The notes beneath the pieces are model-generated. The model was not told where the DNA came from. It ran no database searches and saw only the letters and a program-made list of their open reading frames with translations. A DNA stretch of 64,000 nucleotides, taken from Oreohelix idahoensis (Eukaryota > Mollusca > Gastropoda > Stylommatophora > Oreohelicidae). The stretch lies in contig JAMPIV010004252.1 in NCBI GenBank assembly GCA_024509875.1, positions 62,001 through 126,000 of the forward strand. Reading direction: 5' to 3'. The position numbers and the translations under genes are program-made. Below, one piece after another: positions 1 to 9,888 of this stretch (its first letter is position 1; each line of letters starts with the position of its first letter).

Positions 1-275
1 GGACATTCCCGTCCCACAGAAGCCAGACACATCTCTCTACCTGACGGAAGTCACTCTTTGCGCTCTCCACTGCGCATGGCACACCACCCAGAACTATGTA
101 TCTTTGACCTTTTCTAAATACTGGACAAACACAATGAATGAACCAAAAGAGGAGATAACCCCTAATCAACCTGACATCGCAAAGTTAAGACATAGTTCCC
201 TAACTTTCACCAGGGTGAACAAAAAATGCGACAAATAAATTGACGTCTGAAACTCCGTCAAAAATGACCGCAACA
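1..275 (-). repeat. 3' LTR of Ty3/gypsy element (cut by window edge)
   Basis: This matches 6789-7063 with 6 mismatches in 275 bases (about 2%) and no gaps. Both copies end in CAACA on the plus strand, so the minus-strand LTR starts TGTTG. Because the gag and pol frames between the copies are on the minus strand, this is the 3' LTR. Its remainder lies to the left of the window. The low divergence points to a fairly recent insertion. Confidence 0.9.
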
Positions 276-296
276 TATTATTGCACCGCCCCTGTA
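276..296 (-). promoter_or_regulatory. Polypurine tract next to 3' LTR
   Basis: On the minus strand, AGGGGCGGTGCAATAATA lies directly before the LTR start TGTTG. A G-rich purine tract abutting the 3' LTR is the expected primer site for plus-strand DNA synthesis. A similar AGGGGCGG core sits before the LTR at 61881. Confidence 0.6.
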
Positions 297-754
297 AAAA
301 AGAAAATGACACATTAAAAAAAAATATATAACCATGAGCAAGATAGCACAAGCATCAATTATGCGCTAATGAAAGAATGAACCTAATATCAGGTACAATG
401 GACGCACAAATAAAGCGTCTGGAGAGAATAAAATCATCTCCCAACATAAGAGAAAATATTTCCTCTAAGCAAAACCAACTCGGGAGGTACCAACAAATAA
501 ATCTAAGTTGCTGGCAACCCCAAGATACATATCAAAAATTATGAAATACTATAATTATAGCAATATACAAATATCATGAATTACAATGCTATACTATCAA
601 CATATCTAATGGAAATATATCATGGATGGACATAACCAAATTTATTAAAGTCATTATACATCATCCAAATAACGACACAATTGTGTTAATATATATTATG
701 ATATTAAGAACAGACAAAGTTTGGAAGTATATCAGGAGATCTATGACACAAGAT

Positions 755-2579
755 TTAAATGGAATCATGTGTGTGTCCAGGAATGTCGGTAAGGACATCC
801 TGAAATGATTGTAGCGTAGAAGATACTTGACGCTGTTCCTCAAAAGACAAGTTCGAAGAAACGGTAACGTTTTTCCATGATTCCGTAGAATTAAGTGGAA
901 TTATAGGAAGAGGTAAGTTAACGTCAGAAAAAGTAGTTTCCTCATCCTGTATAACAGACAGGGATGAGATATGACCATGTTGGACTGGAGAGTCGTCCGT
1001 CGCCTGGAAGATAGGCTGCAAAAAGTCTGGTCGTTCAATAAATTCAGTATGCATATTTATATGAAAGGTTTTATGCCTTCCATCAACATCGACAATATAG
1101 TCGACATCGGAAATTTTCGAGACTATACTGTATGGACCTTTCCATGAAATGAGAAGTCTATTCTCCCTCGTGGGAAGTAAGACATACGCTTTGTCTCCAG
1201 GACAAAGTTGACGTAGGCGTCTTTTCTTATTAGCAAATCGCCTAGCCTTTTCTTTCGCAAATTCGAATGATGAAGTTGCTAGCCTGCATGATTCGATAAT
1301 TTTTTTCCCTAAGAGCAATGACATACTCATATGACGATTGTGTATCATTGTCAATATTATCGGAAGTTATCAAATCGTGTAGCAAGGACATAGGACCGCG
1401 CGGTTGCGCGCCAAAGACAAGTTCAAAAGGAGAAAATCCTGTATGCTCGTTGGGAACCTCTCTATAAGCAAAGACAGCTGCAAGTAGAACCCTGTCCCAA
1501 TCATCAGGATGATCCTCCGTTATCTTGCCAAGTAAGTTCGTTAGTGTCCTATTAAGACGTTCAACCAATCCATTGGACATTGGATGATAAATACTACTGA
1601 GAGACCTTTTAATGTCCAGAGTGGCCATTACCTGAGACATAGTGTCCGATATTAATTGAGTGCCATGGTCTGACAGTATTTCTCCGGGGAATCCCAGACG
1701 AGAAAATATGAGCCAAAGAGCATCTGCAATATCGACAGTTGATATGCTCTTAAGAGGAATAGCCTCTGGCCAACGCGTGCACATGTCAACGCAAGTAAGG
1801 ATAAATTGATGTCCTCTGGCTGACTTAATCTTAAACGGGCCAATAATGTCTATTGCCATTTTCTGAAACGGCCGAATAGGAATATCTGCAGCCTGAATAG
1901 GTGCAGCATGTCTTGGACCTCTAGACTTCACCTCTTGACAAATTTTGCAAGATCGGCAATAAATTCGTATGTCTTTGTTCACGAATGGCCAAAAGAAAGA
2001 CGCAAGGACTCTAGTCTTAGTTCTGGAAAAACACATGTGTCCGGCACACTGAGAATCGTGTGCATGTTGAAGAATTAAGGCTCTCATACACTTAGGCACA
2101 AGAATTTGCGAATGCATAGACTTGTCTGAGTGTTGTACCATTCGTACCAGTGTACCATTCTTCATCGTGATATACGATCTGTGATTCGTATTCTGATTAG
2201 GATCGCCTTTCTTTGCGAGAAGGAAGAATTTCTTTAAAGAAGGATCTTCTTCTTGTCGTTTAACAAACGAGTCATGCGAAATCACCAAGTGATCGTCTTG
2301 GCTATCAACTCAATTACTATCATCAGATGAAGTTGGAGGAATAAGAGCTTGGGCTCTTGTTACCACTACATTGACCGTTTGGATGTTTTGTTCCTCCCAA
2401 CTAGAAATTTGTTGCGGGGTGCATTCCTTAACCCCATGAATACGACTGATTATAAGATCCGCAATAGGATTAGGAAGAAGACACGCGTGGACATCTCCTG
2501 TAAAGAAGGGAGTGTCAATGCTAATGATAGCAGTAGGATATTTTTCCATGGTACCACCAAATTTAACACATTTGACCAC
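755..2579 (-). pseudogene. pol remnant: protease end, integrase, RT start
   Basis: Minus-strand pol read from 2579 to 755. The first part (2579-2310) is the C-terminal half of an aspartic protease ending in a VTRAQA-like linker. An in-frame TGA near 2296 separates it from the integrase. The integrase has an HHCC zinc-binding N-terminus (GHM, then CRSCKICQ) and a DD35E core: D in MAIDIIGPF, D in LSDHGTQ and E in GLVERLNRT, with 35 residues between the last two. A GPY/F-type module (KGPYSIVSKI) follows after a frame change near 1300. The final residues, QDVLTDIPGHTHDSI, resemble the segment just before RT in gypsy pol, after which the frame stops. The RT and RNase H domains are gone. Product: a broken integrase polyprotein. 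Confidence 0.85.
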
Positions 2580-2860
2580 CTTTCCCGTGTAACAGTGCTT
2601 ATCTACTGTCTAACCCCGACAGTAGTACATCCAGAATCAAAAAGCACTGAGACTAGACTATCATTTACTAGACCTTTATGCAAGATGAGAGATCCTTTCC
2701 CATCATGCGCAACTGTAGCAGGAAGAGCAGGAAGAGGGTGACCACAAATTAAGGTAGATACAGTCGATGGCTCGAACAATGTTAAGCATTGGGGGCATTC
2801 AGTTGCTCTCCCAAAATCGAAAGCACAACCCGTGATACTATTAGAGTTCCCATTATCATT
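2580..2860 (-). pseudogene. Aspartic protease N-terminal half (frameshifted)
   Basis: Minus-strand reading gives the retropepsin active-site motif LFDSGCT near 2618-2640, preceded by a stretch with a CPQC pair. The frame breaks about four residues after TTVGVRQ and continues one base over as VDKHCYTGKV, which leads into the downstream protease frame. A single-base frameshift therefore splits the protease. The role is processing of the Gag-Pol precursor. Confidence 0.75.
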
Positions 2861-4376
2861 TACCTGATTACAGGCTTCATTAAACTCTTGTTGCGCAGAG
2901 TTTGCCTGTTGGTAAGATTTTCTTTTGTTATGTCTAGGTCTGCCGCGATTATCATTTTCCCTGTAATTGTTATCATACTAGCTATTGTAATCATCATTCC
3001 GGTTTGAATCCCGGTTATTATAATCACCATCGTCATATCCCTGACGTCGAGAATAATTATCTCGAGAAGAAAAGCTCGGATAGTTTTTGTTGTGATAACC
3101 TTTGCGATAGTGTCTATAATTATTACCACCAAAATTACGAAAACTACCATCTCGTCTTCAGTTCTTAGAAGAAGAACCATTATATGTTGGATTACTCTGA
3201 TTCTGAGTGTAATTCTGATTACTTTTCCTATTCCAGTTTTGTTGAGCACCCTGAAATTTCTTATTGAAATTAGGGCCATATGGAGCTGTTGAAGCAACTG
3301 GCAACCCTTCTTTCACCTTAGAATTGCTAACTGTAGCATGGGGGTGCGCGGTGCCATACTGACAACAGTTTTCCTCCATGTCTTTTAAGTTTCTAGGTTT
3401 ACGCTCATGAAGAAATGCAAGGAAAGAATCATTAACAGATGACAAAACTTTGTCTCTAAGCAATAAGTCCTTTAGACCTTCATATGTTTTCTCAGTTTGA
3501 GACAACTCAATCCATCGTGTGAATGTACGACGTATCTTTGTATTAAAATCAGAGAAATCTACTCCATTTTCTGGCAACATTGTCCTAAAACGAAGACGAT
3601 AATCTTCTTCTTTTAGTTGATATTTTTTTTAGTAATGCTGCCCTGACAACATCATAATTAGTCCTGTCATGTTCCTCTATTGTCATAAGAGTAGTCACTG
3701 GTTCACCTGTAAAAAATTCCATCAGTTGTTCGACATATTTTTCCTTTTTTATCTTATGCGTATCGCATAAAAATTCGAATCTATCAAGATAATCCGTTAT
3801 ATCGTCCTTTAAAGGATTGAAATGAGGTAATTTGATCTTACTAGACTTCTCCTTTGTTGTATCCGGTTGCTTGATGAGCACCAGCATTCATCAGCTTTAA
3901 TTTCTCTAATTCCAAAGTTGCGAGTCTTTCCTCATGTTCTATTTTCTGTTTCTCTTTCCTTTCCTCGGCTTCTCTATCCAATCTTCTATTTTCAGCCTCA
4001 GCCTGAAATTGAAGCTTTTCTCCTCAGCAGCAGCTTGAAATTTTCTTTCCTCGGCAGCAGCTTGAAATTTTTTCTCCTCAGCAGCAGCTTGAAGTTTCTT
4101 CTCCTCAGCAGCAGCTTGAAATTTTCTTTCCTCAGCAGCAGCTTGTAATTGAAGCTTTTTCTCCTCAGCAGCAGCTTGAAATTTTCTTTCCTCAGCAGCA
4201 GCTTGAGCTTGTTGCTGTATTCTTCTATCTTCAGTTTCTCTATCCAACTGCATTTGCATCCTTTTCTCTTCAGCCTTCTGTGCCTTGGCATATTGAGCAA
4301 GTGCGAATTCTTCTAACTTCTCACCTGTTTTCCCAAGGGCTTTCCGTTGTTCAATAAAGACGTCCAATGTAGACAT
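2860..4376 (-). pseudogene. gag remnant with coiled-coil repeats and basic tail
   Basis: The minus-strand gag begins at ATG 4376. The N-terminal part (4376-3939) is charged and holds about seven copies of a nine-residue AAAEE(K/R)K(F/L)Q repeat, encoded by a 27-bp DNA repeat at about 3998-4215, and should form a coiled coil. The capsid-like part follows in 3887-3585 (LPHFNPLKDDITDYLDRF) and continues in another frame in 3580-3158 (LLLRDKVLSSVNDSFLAFL). A run of eight or so T bases near 3625 marks the likely frameshift. The C-terminal part is rich in Asn, Arg, Tyr and Gly and lacks a clear CCHC knuckle, so nucleic-acid binding may rest on this basic tail. Gag would form the particle. Confidence 0.75.
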
Positions 4377-4588
4377 TATGTCTAACTATGTGAGATCCGA
4401 CCTGAAAAATTCAATAAATCACCTATCCCACCTTGATGGGAGACAAGTCTGTAACACTAGACTTGTATAATCACTTTATTTTATTCAACTCTCTTTGAGA
4501 GACAAGTCTTAATCAAAGATCTTGTATGATTACCTTGTTTCTATATAATAATATTCTATCAACAATCTCTATATGAAGAGTGTACCAT

Positions 4589-4619
<31 letters not shown>

Positions 4620-5682
4620 CATGATCAAGTATATGTATGTAGACTGTGTATGACAACAATGTATTACAATAATAAATACAAAAACAAAGATACAGAACAA
4701 CAACCGAAAACGTTCGCAGAAGTCAAATAAATAATACAGCGAAACTAAGGAAAATATCACAAAGCATGTGATGATAACCGCGAAAATGAACAAAACCAGA
4801 CACCACAGTTATAAACGAAAAGGTGTAAAGAAATAAATGAAAGGAAGGAGAGACCTACAAATACAAACAAATGAAATCAAAACTAAAGAACAGAAAAAAA
4901 TATATAACGAAAACAACGAAAAGGTACGTTTCGTCACACCTAAACGTAAATAGCAATAAATACTGCAAACAATTTCCAATTAAGGAAATTGCAGTCCCTA
5001 CAGAATCGCTAATATAGGCCCTCTATGACGTGGGAAATCCTATACTAGTCACCACCCAACCTTGAACCCGCAGAAGTATACACAACAATATCACACATTG
5101 ACATAAATATCATATAAAGGAATGTGTTGCAAAACAAAGTTCAGTTACACAAGATATTAAATAAAATCTCTTGCTCTTTGTCAACACGGAAGTACAATGT
5201 CAAGCGCGCAATGATTGTCAGATCCACTGTACGACGATAACATGTAGTGGTCTTCAAGAACATAAAGTCACTATGACCTTCTCGACAAATAGTTGAGACT
5301 TGATACCCAATGTTGAAAAGTTCGTAGACGGTACTGTTTACGAAAAGAATTTGCCTTCAAACTATGTGACTTGATCGCTCAGACGTTGGAGAGTCTGTTG
5401 CCTGTAACGGTAAACAACCAGCGGTACTGTTTACAGTAAGGAATCGACTTGTGTGCAGCTGTGGTCCACGTAGCAATATTGTATAGATGCTAACTCCAGT
5501 ACTTGTACCAACTGTGGTTCATGTAGCATTATCACACAGATGCTAACATTGTTTATGTGGGTCAACAGTCGATGACCTATTTTACTGTCCTGTTATTTCT
5601 AAGCTGTCAACCTTGATCATTCCGATATGTAGCAGAAACCAAAATTGTAGCCGAAAAGCTCATGAAAATGGTCCGCCAGAAA
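4377..5682 (-). other. Leader of the gypsy element, non-coding
   Basis: No supported gene. This 1.3-kb stretch lies between the gag start and the LTR boundary. It holds an (ATA)n microsatellite at about 4589-4619. A candidate primer-binding site begins four bases inside the LTR edge on the minus strand (TGGCGGACCATTTTC, about 5664-5678). I could not match it to a specific tRNA. Confidence 0.5.
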
Positions 5683-7063
5683 TGTTAGTGTCAGGAATGT
5701 AACGGACACCCGAAATGTTAAAGTGTGTTATGGGGTCCTCTAATGTTGATGTGTAGTTGACCAGGTATGCGTGTTGATGTCACCTGAACAGTGTAATGGT
5801 GCGGTGAAGATCTGGGTCACTCACGCTGACAGCATATATGGTTCTTGTATGATAACGATGATGATGTGAGACATGGGTGTGTGTAGACGCAAATGCGTTT
5901 AGGCTCTTATGTGGTTAAACAATGTACCCAGTCACACTCGTACGGAAGCCAATGATGGTTGCTTACTTACTAATTCTAGTTGTCAACTACACAGTAGTTG
6001 CAGACATCACTTAGTTAATGCACAGGACTGCAACTACTGTTAACAGTTCACACATTTAATCACAGGACTAACAGTAGAATCACAGGAACAGTCAATGCAA
6101 AACAGGATCATGTACATCATGTTAACTGAAATCGATTGGTATATATATCAGGCATTAAAAAGCTGGAAAAACATTCACATATGTGGGCATGATCAATAGT
6201 GGTATGTCCTTTAACGTATAGTTCACAATGCCGCTTTGGTATCCCTGACTGAACGCGTCAGATACCTTAATAACTCCGTCATACAAAAGACGAGCTCCTA
6301 AATCATGTAATAATATTACCAGGGCCGTCGTTCAACTTGGCATAACACGCCAAGTACATCTTATCATGCTGTAGAGTATTGGCCGAAACATAGGGCCTCA
6401 ATATGACGTCAGCTGTGTATTCTCCATAAGCAGGTTGCATAAACCCTGCTGTAATGATGGTATAAATATACCGCCAACCTGCGGTTTCCACCATACATAG
6501 CTTCGTCGCTGGACTTCTGATCAATTGAAGACGAATCGTCTTAGATGGCTACCTCGAGCACAAAATATAGGTTCTGCATTATAGGCGCTGTGAGCTGTTC
6601 TCACAGGCCAGGTAAACCTTTAACAAATTCTGCAACTGAATGCGTAGTAATGATAAAGTCGGTGTTACCTTGCCCAGAATCCTCCGAACACAAACAACAC
6701 TGTCGTCTTTCCTGACGTACAGAAAATCAATGGGGAAAACTGACAACGCAGTAGTCACTTCGAAGATTTTCCTTCCCCAAAATACAATGGACATTCCCGT
6801 CCCACAGAAGCTAGACACATCTCTCTACCTGACGGAAGTCACTCTTTGCGCTCTCCACTGTGCATGGCACACCGCCCAGAACTATGTACCTTTGACCTTT
6901 TCTAAATACTGGACAAACACAATGAATGAACCAAAAGAGGAGATAACCCCTAATCAACCTGACATCGCAAAGTTAAGACATAGTTACCTAACTTTGACCA
7001 GGGTGAACAAAAAATGCGACAAATAAATTGACGTCTGAAACTCCGTCAAAAATGACCGCAACA
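5683..7063 (-). repeat. 5' LTR of Ty3/gypsy element
   Basis: The right-hand LTR runs from TGTTAGTG at 5683 to CGCAACA at 7063 and has TGTT/AACA inverted ends. Its last 275 bases match the window's left edge. The low-coordinate end is inferred from a TGTT start following a possible primer-binding site, and is supported by a related solo LTR at 52984-54450 that also starts TGTTA and has a target duplication. As the 5' LTR it would carry the element's promoter, reading leftwards. Confidence 0.75.
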
Positions 7064-7184
7064 GATAGCTGATGTAAACGAGTAAAAAAAACAACGTCAT
7101 TGATGTGGTTAAAAACAAGAATTAAATTTAAGTGGAATAAAAAATATATAGCACATAATTTTTTACATTTAATTATAATATAAA

Positions 7185-7787
7185 CAGTGGCGGCTTTCTT
7201 TAATGAGCTGTAGAGCTGCAGCACTCCCAAAGAAAAGGACTGCATACTGCTGTCTCTACTACATTATAATACATAATACGGACAGACCAAAAAATTGAGG
7301 TTACACCTGAGGGGTTAAATTTAAAAAAAAATGATCTAACACCGTATGTGCTGCGAACGATTTCAGCTCAAGTGACCTTGACCTCTTATAAGCGAATGCT
7401 TGTCATACACACAGCTAGAGACGAATTACGATTGGTTTGAATTTTTTATCATGAGCTGCAACGGATCGCAGCTCGTGTAAATTATCTCTAATTAAAGGGA
7501 AGTTACAATGAAAATTTTAAACACGAGAAATAGTGCATACAAGTCTGTGTAACCGATTTGTGACTCGGGAAGCTGCTACGACTGCCAATGATTACTCCTA
7601 GTTGCTGTAAACTTTTAAAATAACTTTTCAGAACTTCTTGACAGATTTTAGATGAGATAAGACACTAATCATTTGTGTCTGGGTTGATATTTCACATGGT
7701 GGTCACAATTTGTGACTATTATGTATAGTATTTAAAATGAATGAACAGTGCAGCACCCCCAATGACAACCCCCTGGAACCGCCACTG
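7185..7787. mobile_element. Short non-autonomous hAT element (MITE-like)
   Basis: The ends are CAGTGGCGGC at 7185 and a matching GCCACTG-type end at 7787, giving a TIR of about 9 bases. The element is flanked by a perfect 8-bp direct repeat AATATAAA (7177-7184 and 7788-7795), the target-duplication length of hAT transposons. The 603-bp interior has no credible ORF, so it would need a transposase from elsewhere. Confidence 0.85.
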
Positions 7788-7795
7788 AATATAAA

Positions 7796-8104
7796 TATTA
7801 TTTATAATGCTCAGCGCACAGAATATACATACATTGTACATGCCAATTGTCAAATATACCAAGATTAATGCAGATTTGGAAAAACAATACCCAGACGGAA
7901 GCCAAAAAACCCAGATCTAGTAACAAATACCCAGCTATGGCAACACTGCTTGGAATGATGGCCGTTATGAGATGTTAGACACGTTTGTATCTATGTGTAA
8001 TAAATGTTAAGAACGACAAGAGTCTAGTAATATTTCATTTAGAGGACTAAAAATACCACACCAACACTTGTTTTTTCGAGCGTGGTACGTTGCGGAGAAA
8101 AAAA
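7796..8104. other. Spacer, no gene seen
   Basis: AT-rich sequence without a supported ORF. A stretch at about 7930-7955 ending TATGGCAACACTG resembles a hAT terminus, but I found no partner end. Confidence 0.4.
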
Positions 8105-8180
8105 AGCCTCTAAGCCGAGGAGTTTTCGCGCACGTATTTCTACTTGACCGTGCGCGAAAACTCCTCGGCTTACAGGCTGT
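8105..8180. repeat. Perfect 24-bp inverted repeat (hairpin)
   Basis: 8111-8134 and 8149-8172 are exact reverse complements (24 bp) with a 14-base loop. A weaker continuation, with AAAAAAGCCT on the left and AGGCTGTTTTTT on the right, could extend the stem to about 35 bp. The core is GC-rich in an AT-rich setting. Short ORFs on both strands here are by-products of the palindrome. Confidence 0.9.
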
Positions 8181-8249
8181 TTTTTGTTGCTGTTGCGTAT
8201 ACATCCCACTCTTCGCGAGCGCGGGATCGCTGTTAGTTATTTTTCATAC

Positions 8250-8610
8250 TCCATGAGCTACAACTGTAACCTCGTCTTCCATGATCACAAACCCATACAT
8301 TAAATATCATCGTACATATTCTCATCAAGAAGAGATGCAGTATTTTTAACAACGGCATATTATGTAAAATTGATTCTCGCTATTTGCGGTGAAAAAAACA
8401 ACAACAACAAAACAACCCGTCATCGCATCGGTAACCGAGAACTAGCCATTTATGTTTACGAGCCGTAACACATCCTTACCATGTCTTGACCTCGTCTCCT
8501 TCCGCACCCGCTAACTCGAAAGTGAAGGGAGCCGCGGTCAACGCTCTTTTGCAACGCAACGTTCTAGAGTTGGGGCTTAGCCTCTGTTTAGCGGGAAGAG
8601 CGTCCCACGA
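8250..8610 (+). repeat. Diverged direct duplication, copy 1
   Basis: This aligns colinearly with 8918-9290 at roughly 80% identity. Shared blocks include ATGAGCTACAACT, CTCGTCTTCCATGAT, CTCGCTATTTGCGGTGAAAA, CCGTCATCGCATCGGTAACC and GCCTCTGTTTAGCG. No coding capacity is evident. It may be non-coding sequence of an old hAT derivative, because copy 2 runs straight into hAT coding remains. Confidence 0.75.
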
Positions 8611-8917
8611 GATTTGAAGCATTGCCTTCAGAACACTGCGGACCGCAGGATGTGTGTGTCTGCTTGATAGAACTACAATGTCATCTTTACATCCATGTAC
8701 TCTGTTGTATCACTAGTGCGCGGAAATGTAACGGTCGAGCGAAGAATGGTTAGGGTAACTATGAACAAGAAGTGTAAGGGCTGATCCCAGAAACATATAA
8801 ATGGAGAATATGAGAAATCTGATAAAATAGTGTTTTTTATTTGTTTTAAAAAAAATTGCTTTTTACTCGCCACGCAGTTTCGCAAAACCGCATAATATAC
8901 GACGTGTACTGTTAGCT

Positions 8918-9290
8918 CTATGAGCTACAACTAAAACCTCGTCTTCCATGATAAAGATATCACAAACCCATTAAATAAAATCATGCATGGTCTTATCAAT
9001 AAGTCATGCAATATTTTTAACACGTCATATTATGTAAAACTAATTCTCGCTATTTGCGGTGAAAAAAAAAAAAATAATAACCCGTCATCGCATCGGTAAC
9101 CATGAACTAGCAATTTTTTTTTTTTTTTACGAGCCGTATTACGTCCATATCATGTCTCGCTCTAGTCTCCTTCTGCACCCGCTAAGTCGAAAGTGGAGGT
9201 AGCAGCGGTCGACGCTCTTTTGCAACGGAACGTTCGGGAAGCGAGGCTTGGCCTCTGTTTAGCGCTAAAAGCGGGAAGGGAGTACCGCTT
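8918..9290 (+). repeat. Diverged direct duplication, copy 2
   Basis: Second copy of the block at 8250-8610, about 670 bases downstream. It contains longer A and T homopolymers than copy 1. It leads directly into the hAT transposase relic that starts near 9330. Confidence 0.75.
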
Positions 9291-9329
9291 TTTTGCATAC
9301 GCAACGCTACCCTGCCTACGCAATGTATA

Positions 9330-9803
9330 ATAGTGAACTGTTTTGGATTGGTGCACTCCAACATAAGGCATTTAATGTGCTCGCGCATGTGCCCTTACGT
9401 GTCTAATAATTTCAGTGAGTAATGCTGTGGTTGAGACAATATTCTCTCTTGTATCACCAGTTAAGATAACAGCAAGAAACAGAATATAGCTGCATCTGCT
9501 TGATGCTATTGTAAGAATCAGAGCCTAACTGTTGTTTTCGGATAAATGTTATAAGGAATTCACTACATCGTCAAAAATGTTAAATATTAAAAAATCATTA
9601 TCAAGGATTCAATTTTGATACTGAATACAGCATGTTCATCTCTTCTGAAAAGTGTATGGCGAAGGGTCCAATGGGGATGTCATTGATGACCTCAATCTGG
9701 AGATTTTTGTGTGATGTTAGTATGAATAATCTTTTTAAATAGTTTGGCTGTTTTTGTGTGAAGGGTTTTTGCTTTTTATCACAATTTTTATCTGGCAACC
9801 CTG
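9330..9803 (+). pseudogene. hAT transposase C-terminal relic with right TIR
   Basis: The sequence from about 9330 is a diverged copy of the hAT 3' region at 14640-15077. It shares the blocks around TTTTGGATTGGTG, GCAAGAAACAGAAT and the terminal TCTGGCAACCCTG. Stops and indels destroy the dimerization-domain frame. A segment at about 9596-9640 is not in the other hAT copy but recurs at 18690-18733, so it is an inserted or captured piece. The right TIR ends at 9803, and the next hAT element starts only 20 bases later. The left end was not found. Confidence 0.7.
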
Positions 9804-9888
9804 AACGTATTAGGTGTTCGGCCAGGGTTGCCATATTGGCTTTTTTTTAAGCCAGATTACAGAAATCTGGCTTTTTTAAAATGTGATT

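Larger units (their letters stand above)
276..5682 (-). mobile_element. Internal region of Ty3/gypsy LTR retrotransposon, Gmr1-like pol order
   Basis: This is the internal part of an LTR retrotransposon read on the minus strand. In order it holds a leader (5682-4377), gag (4376 to about 2860), protease (about 2860-2310), integrase (2288 to about 900), and a short stretch that looks like the N-terminal start of reverse transcriptase (about 800-755). RT and RNase H proper are missing. Protease and integrase are joined in one frame interrupted by a single TGA, so no RT was ever between them. That order is the one known from Gmr1-type Ty3/gypsy elements rather than the usual protease-RT-RNase H-integrase. 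The coding part carries at least two frameshifts and one nonsense codon, so it is dead as well as RT-deleted. Confidence 0.85.

Noticed and set aside
5660..5682. Assigned primer tRNA for the gypsy element
   Set aside because: The candidate site TGGCGGACC did not match a tRNA 3' end that I could name with confidence.
7930..7955. Lone hAT right end TATGGCAACACTG
   Set aside because: No partner end or duplication is visible in the window.
8007..8256. Small ORFs on both strands over the hairpin
   Set aside because: They mirror each other through the inverted repeat and show no protein-like character.
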